A stretch of 64,000 bases of DNA, from contig QJPP01003567.1 in NCBI GenBank assembly GCA_003996215.1, positions 124,001 through 188,000 of the forward strand, written 5' to 3'. This document shows, piece by piece, positions 56,563-64,000 of the stretch. The notes beneath the pieces were generated by a model, which searched no databases, had not been told where the DNA came from, and worked only from the letters and a program-made list of their open reading frames with translations. Position 1 is the stretch's first letter; each line of letters begins with the position of its first letter. The position numbers and the translations under genes were made by a program. Origin of the DNA: Jaltomata sinuosa (Eukaryota > Streptophyta > Magnoliopsida > Solanales > Solanaceae).

Positions 56563-59391
56563 TGTTTACGGGAAAAATGATTGTTTCAACTCTGAAAATT
56601 TATTTCGGAAACCAAGTTCAGATTTTCAAAACAATTTTCAAATAAAGAAGAGTCACCACTTAGTTTAATTTAAGGAAAACCAAGAAAAACTTGTAAAATT
56701 TCTAAAATCTTTAAACAGTAAAAAGATTTAGAAAATAAGAAATTAAGGGTAAGAGGATCCTATTAATGTTTTTAGAAGGGTTTTACGGCACTAAAAAACA
56801 TCCGCTAACTCGCGGTTGTCCAATCTTGTTCAAAACCAACTTATTTTAACTAATTTTGAAAAAAAATTATTTGTTTTCAAAACGTGAGAATTATTATTAG
56901 CAAGGAAATTTGACTAAAGATAATCGTACCAAATGTAAAGTTGAAATTCTCAATAACGATTTTGAGGAAAAAGTGAATTCATTTTTCGAAGAAAGTAATA
57001 ATCATACTTTTGAAGCTATAATAAAATATTTCACAATATATAAATTAATCAAAAGGAAATTAATTAACTTTAAGAAAAATATTCATACGAGAAAGATTTT
57101 TCTTTTAGGGAGAATTCAACTAAGCTAATGATGTCAGTCCAAATTATACAAGATAATTCTAACTAACATAAAGCAAAGAGTTTAAAGAGTGAAGAAGAGA
57201 TTAAGCCTTGGGCTTAATTAATTTGGATTTATCCAAATTCATGTCCTAAGTCTAATTCATGGGCTTTAAGCCCATCTGCATGCTCTTGCTTCATGTTTCT
57301 CAGCTTTTAAAAAAGTTGCTGCTACTGCGGCACCATTTAAGTCATTTGGGCTTTGGAACATTTTCAGCCCTTTTTCCTTTTGATCCCGTACTTCTGCTGC
57401 TACTCTAAATATTATTCTACTGGACTGAGGATGACTCATGTTGGGATAAGGCCCAACAAAATGCAAAGGGATATTTGGGAGTCTAATTGTTGGACTCAAT
57501 CATTGTCATGCACAAAGAAAAGAGGCGGGATTAGAACTAGTTTCCAACATCTCAACCCAAGTAGTTTATAGAACACAAAGAAAGAAAAGGGCATCTGCTC
57601 AACTGAAAATTCAACAAATTGTTCATTCAAGATAAACAAATGGAGATAAAATTCAAAATCATGGGTAGAACTGTATGAAAATATGGGTCTCGCAACAGAA
57701 CCTAAAAAATCTATAACAAAGACTCTTTGGTCCTATTGAAGGCACAAAACATCATTCCAAACTTCACAAAATAGGAAAGTTTCTACTCTCTTCATAAAAC
57801 ATCTAGACAAAAGGAATGATAGATAGGTAAACCAACTCACTAGTAAACGATGAACAAGTAGGATGCGGATTAGATGGTTTCACTTTTCAAATCTCAACAG
57901 TCCTGTCTCTCAACTTAGGTATACCATTAGTAAAATCTTAGGTATCCTAACATAAGAGAAACAAAACAGGACAAAAATAGGAAAATGGCAATGTGGAACA
58001 TTTGCGAACAAACTGAGGTCATACCAAAGGACTCCATATTTTATATTACTAGAAATAAAAAGAAAGTAGTATTTGAAACCATATTTCAAGCCTCATGCTT
58101 GGCAAAACTGCTCAATATTAAGTAAAAGGAAAGAAATTTAACCTCAGTCTTGATCCAAATAAGGGCATAGCAGTTCATTTTTAACAGATTGGTGAGTTAG
58201 CATGATTGACCTTATGGTAAACCCTATCAACCAACATACTTGAAACAAATGACTTTCACATAGAGAATTTGAACACAGTGAAGGGAAAAGGGGGGAAATC
58301 CAAGTTAAAACTTAATCATAAGAACATCTTAACATAAAATAGAGGTTGAGATACATGAGGTATGATTTATGTATGACTCATTCTACGTAGAAAAAGACAA
58401 GGCTTTTGACGATCATGTTGCTAAAATCATGAAGAAATGAACATGTTTGGACAGAATTTAAACACATGAGGGTCACATATTAAACATCATGAGAAACTAA
58501 ACCAGTGAATTAAACCAAATAATTATGAAGAAAATATTGTTATTATAAGAAGAGTAGTCTTTATCATGGAAGATTCGAAGCCTAAACCTTTGTGAAGATC
58601 ACGTTCCTCCTATTGTTGGTTTCAAGTGACAGAATCGAGAACTCAGGTAGTAAAACACATCACACAAAATAAAGAAAGAATAAAACTAGTTGTCTTGGTA
58701 AAGAATCTAGAGCTTTGAGGAAGATTAAATAGTAATTCCCAAAGGTTTTTCTCTCTATATGAATTTTACTTTGTATTGTGAATCAAGTGAATCCAGAGGA
58801 GAGCGTTCCAGCTTCTAACACATCCAAATCACAATCAAAAGAACATAATCGATTTTGACTTACTATGAACCTACAAATAGAACCTACAAATTGTTTATTT
58901 GAACCCAACAAAAATCAAGGCAAAGAATTCTACGAAACTTGAAACTCTATCTAAAACAACACATAGCTAATCAAAACATGTTCTTCAAACAAGACGAACC
59001 CAATCCCTATAAAACTCTACCATTTAAACAGAAAGAAAAAAAGAGAGAGTTGAATAAGATGTCACCTATTTCTGGGCAGCGATTTGGGAACAAACGAGCT
59101 TCTGCCGGAACCTTACTCCACCACCACTGGAAATCAAACTTTTTCCTCAGCTAAGACCTAAGCTCAAATGAGTCTTTACAAGGTCTCCACCCCAGAAATT
59201 TCTTTAGTGCCTCAGAACTCTTGTGAGCCAGAGATCGACTCTCCAAAAAGACTCAAAAGAATTCCTTAAGCCCTCTCATCCTTTAGAAGGAGAGGCTATT
59301 TATAGGAGAGGATTTGGGTGAAATTCGAAGGGTTGAGCGATGTGGGACAAGTGATTTTGGAGGATTTTTTAGGGAATTCCTTGGGAATTTA
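56563..59391 (-). repeat. element F 5' LTR, U3 part cut off by LTR G
   Basis: On the minus strand a TATA-like TATAAATA lies at 59304-59297, so most of this 2.8-kb stretch is transcribed leader within the LTR. No protein is visible in it. At 59391 the sequence switches abruptly to the start of LTR G. Confidence 0.65.
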
Positions 59392-60649
59392 TGTAATGAC
59401 CTTTCCGACTATTTATGCATTTTCACCTTTCTTGTACCATTAGAGCTTGCCTGTAGCGGCCCCAAGTCATTTATGGCTTTCTGGGACTGGTAGTTTGGTG
59501 CCCAGTCCATTTATTTGGTCTTTTGGCCGTTCTTTATTTTAGAGCTTTAGACTTTTGAAAACGTTGACTTCAGTCAACATTCTTGGTGAACATGCTCAAA
59601 ATTGAATTCCGACAGTTTTGTTAGCTCCGTAGCATGGACTTTGTTCTAGTAGGACCTATGGTCAGGATCTAAGAGCTTTTCAGCTTAGAATTCTCTCTCG
59701 TTCTGGGTTTTCAGGCTATTTGTGCTTGTTTGGTTGACTTTTGTCAATAATTGGAGAAGATGGCCTCGGATGGAAATTCCATCAGTGTTGTTAGCTCTGT
59801 AACGTCGAGTTTAGGCTAGAGGGATCGTTCATTTAGGTCCCGAGGCCTCCAGACTTGTTATCAACCATTTGGTTCCATTTTGGAAATAGTTGGCCTAAGG
59901 TTGGTTTAGGGCACGGGGCCCACTTTTTCATTGAATCGACCTCCAATGGGATTTTTGTCAATTTTGTTGGATCCAGAATTCCGTTTCTAGTCAAATAGCT
60001 CTATTCATTTGTGTTCGTGGGACCCTGAATGAATCCTGATGGTCCATTCAAAGTTTTTAGCTTAGCTGAGTTTTGATGTACCTGTTGGATCCGCATTTGT
60101 GGACATTTGACCGCATTTGCAGCTAGTGCAATTGAGGTGAAATACCGCATTTACGGTGTTTTTCTGCATTTGCGGTGCTTTGGCCACATTTGCGGAGTCC
60201 GCAATTGCGATAAAAGTGTCGTAATTGCGATATCTGCTGGCAATGTATAAAATTAAGCCTTCTCTTTTATTTTCTCATTTCAACTTCATTCCTCCATTGA
60301 TAAAAGCTCTAAAAATCAATTTGCTCCACTTATGGCCATATTTTTCTTGGGGTAAATTCACCATAGCTTCGGGAGCACTTTTTCATCATTAATCCGGAAG
60401 GTTCGTTGCTTATCTCTGATTTTCATTCTTTAAATCCCCTCCACTGTTGTAAATTCTCAAAGCTTGGAAATTACTTGTAGATTCTGTTTAATTGGGATTG
60501 CATGCTCGTGGGTTCGTGGAACTCGCCTCCTTGACGTTTTCTCTCATTGTGGTAAGTGATTCTCACCCAATTTTTGTTTTTTCTTTCCTAAATACCTTCT
60601 TTGGTTCCTTGACTTTTAGGGGCTATTCTAGATCGAATTTCTTGCCCAA
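59392..60649 (+). repeat. gypsy LTR G (A-like family), left part
   Basis: It starts TGTAATGACC and follows the LTR A start closely (GCGGCCCCAAGTCATTTATGG and the recurring TTGACTT/GTCAACATTC segments). A TATA-like TATAAAA is at 60245-60251, preceded by a block of GCATTTGCGG variants (60090-60240). It is cut at 60650 by LTR D; the remainder lies beyond the window. Confidence 0.78.
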
Positions 60650-62899
60650 TGTCACGCCCCGAGGTTACCCCCTAGACATAACACGGGACTCGGAACCACA
60701 AGGATCCTAAGTTGACCCTTGGTCATAGCATTCTCAAGCATACATAAGGAAAATATAGCAGAAGCATTATAAGGAAATCCAAAATAGGAAACAGAATCGT
60801 AATAGATAGTCAACAGAAGGAAATACACCTCAAAGCTCATACAACAACATCTATGTCTGAAAAAGCCTCTAGGACTGTCATAAAGAGTTGATGGGACAAT
60901 ACTCCAACTAACTCGACAATCTAAAAGGAAAGAAACAAAAAAAGGAGTAAAGTCTAGCCCTCGAACTATGAGGACTCACCCAAGCTAACTGAGAGTGGCC
61001 GGGAACTCTAGCCACATATCTTTGAAGGAGCACCTGAATCTGCATCGTCAAGGATGCAGCGCAATATGCGTTAGTACTATGAAATGTACTAAGTATATGA
61101 GCAATGCATAAGTATGATAAAACATGCTTTAAAACGTGCTTAAACATAATCCATGCATAATAAAGTATCAAGAGAAGAAATTGTAATGAAAAGCTAAGTC
61201 ATGAGGCCAAAGCCAACTTCAAAATAGTAGTTCATAAGAGAGTTCATAAAGCTTAGAAAACATGAAAACATACATACGTGAGTTTCTTATAACCGACATG
61301 AGACTATGTGAGCTACATGGAATCTAACTATATAATCCTAGTTAGAAAAGCTGACTTTGAACATTGCCGAGGAACAAGTCACCATACCCAACTATATAAC
61401 CCTTGTTGGCAAAGCTGTCCTATGCCCCGCTAAGGCAAGGGCACCATACATAAAGACGTGGATCCACTCTCATAAGCCTTTTAGGCACATATCATTTCAT
61501 AACCTATGCTGGCAACGTAGTTTCTGGATTTGGGTAATCGAACCCTCATTGCTCAGTGCTAACTACTACTCCCAAAACATGCACATATAGCTCATCATAT
61601 CATAAGGACATACTCTCATGCCAAATCTTATTCGTAATGCATGAAAATACATCGGGCATCATGCAACTTTCATATCATAGTTAATATAGCTTAGCATAGC
61701 CATAATTCAAAACATGTTTTTCTTTTTAAAATCATACTTGAAGAATTAGGCATGCAATTTCATAAATACATAGAGGCCATGATATCTAATCATGCCAACT
61801 TTCTCTTGAAAACATGCAATTTCATGGGTTCATGCTAGAAATCAACTTTCATACTTGGGCTTTTAAAACCAATGAAGGAATCATAATCAAATCATGAATA
61901 ACCAATAAGAAATCATGAATTTAAACATAGAAATTGATTTTCATAAATTTCCCCAACTTTAGATCAAAATCCTAATTTCATAAGTTCATAATTTAATATA
62001 AGAATTGGAGATTTTGGGCACAAGGGTGAAAGGGACCCATTGTTGGAACCCACATACCTTAGATGAAGATAACCCACTTTAATGGAAAAGACTTAGGAGG
62101 CTTGACATGGAGCTTGGGGACTTGAAGCTTGAGAGGAACTTTTCCCTTTTAGGTAAAGAATGAGGAACTTAGGAGAGACTTAGGATAATATGGGTGAAAA
62201 CCCTACTAGAAATAGTCAAAACGACTTCACTTAGTAGTTAAAAAGGGTAAGAAATGACCAAAATATCCCTGGGATTTAATTAAGAAAAGTCAGGAAAAAT
62301 AGTCGAATTCAGGGATCACGACTCGGTCTATGGGTCATCGTTTGGATGACGGTTCGTGATTCTAATTTGTAGAACTAGGCTAATAAAATCATGCTGCAGA
62401 TTCATTTCTACGGGTCAACAGGATGGACCGGTAGAAGGAATGACGGGTTGTCATTAGGAGTCGTAGTTCTGGGGGGGTTCAGCTGACTCTTGGTCGAACC
62501 ACGACTCAAGACTACGGTCCGTCGTTCAAATGATGAGTCATAGAATTAAGTCGTGGTTTCTAGAGGAACTTAGAAGAATTATTAGTCCTCTGAACCAATT
62601 CCACGAGTCAACAGGACGGATCCGTCATTCAAATGATGGGTCATTATTTGACTCGTGATTCCTGGGAATACCTGTCAGCCTACAGGTTTTGATTCCATGA
62701 GTGGAATCACGACCCATAGAACAAACTACGGTCCATGGAAACCACTCGTGGTTCTCAGACCTGAGGTCAATTCAATAGAAGGCATTCCACGACCCGTGGT
62801 TCAAACCACGGTCCATGGTTTGGACCCATAATCCCTGGAACATGAAAATTTTCTGAGGTTCTTAACTTAGATAGCTGGATACCTTTTTGGGGTGTTACA
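60650..62899 (-). repeat. element D 3' LTR
   Basis: It is 2.25 kb, starting TGTAACACCCC at 62899 on the minus strand. A block of short repeated words (ACGGTCC, CACGACTC, GGGTCAT and reverse forms) fills about 62320-62830. No protein is visible within it. Confidence 0.82.
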
Positions 62900-62933
62900 A
62901 TATCCCCCCTTAGGATCATTCGCCCTCGAATGA
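62900..62933 (-). other. element D polypurine tract and 3'-terminal hairpin
   Basis: On the minus strand TCATTCG, AGGG and CGAATGA form a perfect seven-pair stem (62933-62916), followed by a tract containing AAGGGGGGATAT directly before the LTR. Confidence 0.65.
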
Positions 62934-63132
62934 AGGCTAAGTAAGGAAAATTGGAAAGAAAACATCCCAACCAAACATCAAAACATGGAAATCAAGGAGA
63001 AACATAAAAACTGAACTTTTAAACCTTGAAAACATGATAAACTAACTTCATAAAACATGCATACATGCTCGGATAATGAGGGAAATTGATGGAATAAAAT
63101 CGGAGGAACATACTAAGGAGGAAACTATTACC

Positions 63133-64000
63133 TCAAGCTGAAACAGAATCAGAATGGAAGAGATGAGGATATTTGGCCTTCATGGCCTCTTCCGCTTCCC
63201 AAGTACCACCCTCTACAAGCTGATTCCTCCAAAGGACTTTCACCGAAGCGACTTATTTGTTTCTCAACTTCTGAATCTAGCAATCAAGGATCTCTACAGG
63301 AACCTCCTCGTAGGTGAGGCTATACCTGACACCTATATCCTTCAAGGGAATAATCAAAGTCGGATCACCCACACACTTCTTCAACAAGGAAAACCGGATG
63401 AACTGCTTCTAACTCCGATGGTAAATCCAACTCATAAGCAACTTTCCCAATTCTCCTCAGAATCTGATAAGGACCTACAAATCAGGGACTAAGCTTCCCT
63501 TTCTTTCCAAATCTCATCACACCCTTCATGGGTGACACCTTCAGAAACACCCAATCATCCACCTCGAACTCTAACTCTGTCCCCCTCACATCAGCATAGG
63601 ACTTTTGTCGACTCTGAGCGATTTTCAACCTTTCCCGAATAAGCTGAACCTTTTCCATAGTCTCATGAACTGAATCTGGGCCAATTAAGACTGCCTCACC
63701 AACCTCGAACTAACCAATAGGAGATCTACACTTCCGACCATAAAGGGCCTCGTAAGGATCCATCTGAATGCTGGAGTGAAAACTGTTGTTGTAGGCAAAC
63801 TCTATAAGAGGAAAGTGATCATCCCAACTACCTTTGAAATCAATCACGCACGCTCTCAACATATCCTCCAAAGTCTGAATGGTACGCTCTGTCTGGCCAT
63901 CTGTCTAAGGGTGAAAAGTTGTGCTAAGCTTCACCTGAGTGCCAAGACCTCTCTGGAACGATCTCCAAAACTGAGAAGTAAACTGAGGACCTCTGTCTGA
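63133..64000 (-). pseudogene. element D integrase C-terminal half with chromodomain-like tail, broken
   Basis: From the window edge the minus strand reads SDRGPQFTSQFWRSFQRGLG, then TIQTLEDMLRACVIDFKGSW, IEFAYNNSFHSSIQMDPYEA, a C-terminal part with SPMKGVMRFG and a tail with VASVKVLWRNQLVEGGTWEA, ending at a TGA at 63135-63133. TAG replaces Gln in FHP*TDG and Trp in SPIG*FEV, and further stops follow. It is a close relative of the integrase of element B. The 5' part of pol lies outside the window. Confidence 0.85.

Larger units (their letters stand above)
54061..59391 (-). mobile_element. Ogre/Tat-like gypsy element F, 5' part only
   Basis: In minus-strand order: long 5' LTR (59391-56563, upstream part cut by LTR G), primer site matching tRNA-Arg (56558-56541), long leader, gag (55038 to about 54065), then truncation. 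A >2.8-kb LTR, tRNA-Arg primer and a long leader before gag are features of the Tat/Ogre lineage. No pol remains. Confidence 0.72.
60650..64000 (-). mobile_element. Ty3/gypsy element D (B-like family), 3' part
   Basis: 3' LTR 62899-60650, polypurine tract, and integrase from 63133 to beyond the right edge. It is inserted into LTR G. The LTR end TGTCACGCCCCGAGG (plus strand) corresponds to the LTR end of element B. The possible target site is CCCAA at 60645-60649; its partner is outside the window. Confidence 0.85.

Noticed and set aside
57266..57571. Open frames on both strands within LTR F
   Set aside because: No domain, no codon bias and located within transcribed LTR sequence; not supported as genes.

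Overview
The window is plant nuclear DNA. It has one recognisable cellular gene, with a canonical GT-AG intron, followed by about 62 kb of nested transposable elements. The RTE-type LINE ending in a (GTT)n tail, the Tekay/Del-like chromoviruses with long LTRs and the stress-associated OXS3-type gene fit a eudicot. The style of the LINE and LTRs suggests Solanaceae, but I cannot name a species from sequence alone. There is no prokaryotic, organellar or viral gene set here.

Layout. 1-1876: a two-exon OXS3-like gene on the minus strand and its promoter. 1877-10468: a cluster of Stowaway-like MITEs. One MITE is split by a minus-strand Ty1/copia element (2627-10364), whose 5' LTR is itself split by an RTE LINE (8309-10161). 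10469-13417: AT-rich intergenic DNA holding a complete 1.46-kb non-autonomous Mutator-like element (10876-12333, long inverted repeats, 9-bp target duplication) and another MITE.

13418-36935: a minus-strand Ty3/gypsy element (A). Its 5' LTR hosts two later insertions with matching 5-bp target duplications: a gene-less long-LTR element (22316-26698, LARD-like, GCTTC) and a complete but dead plus-strand gypsy element B (27221-36363, AATAC). 36936-42323: unexplained DNA, a broken MULE transposase and two Athila-like LTR/gag remnants. 42324-53497: plus-strand gypsy element C, in the same protein family as A but with mosaic LTRs. 53498-59391: an LTR scrap and a truncated minus-strand Ogre/Tat-like element F. 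59392-64000: a gypsy LTR (G) interrupted by another minus-strand gypsy element (D) that runs off the right edge.

Only the OXS3-like gene looks functional. All retroelement polyproteins carry stops, frameshifts or changed catalytic residues; the longest open frame is the LINE reverse transcriptase (485 codons). I did not find a new cellular system. The signals most worth follow-up are: (1) the mosaic LTR of element C, which carries a segment related to the gene-less element; (2) a small hairpin with an AGGA/AGGG loop at the 3' end of five gypsy-type elements, whose paired bases differ between elements while pairing is kept; (3) GC-rich repeated-word blocks upstream of the promoter in several unrelated LTRs; and (4) the complete non-autonomous MULE with an unidentified interior.
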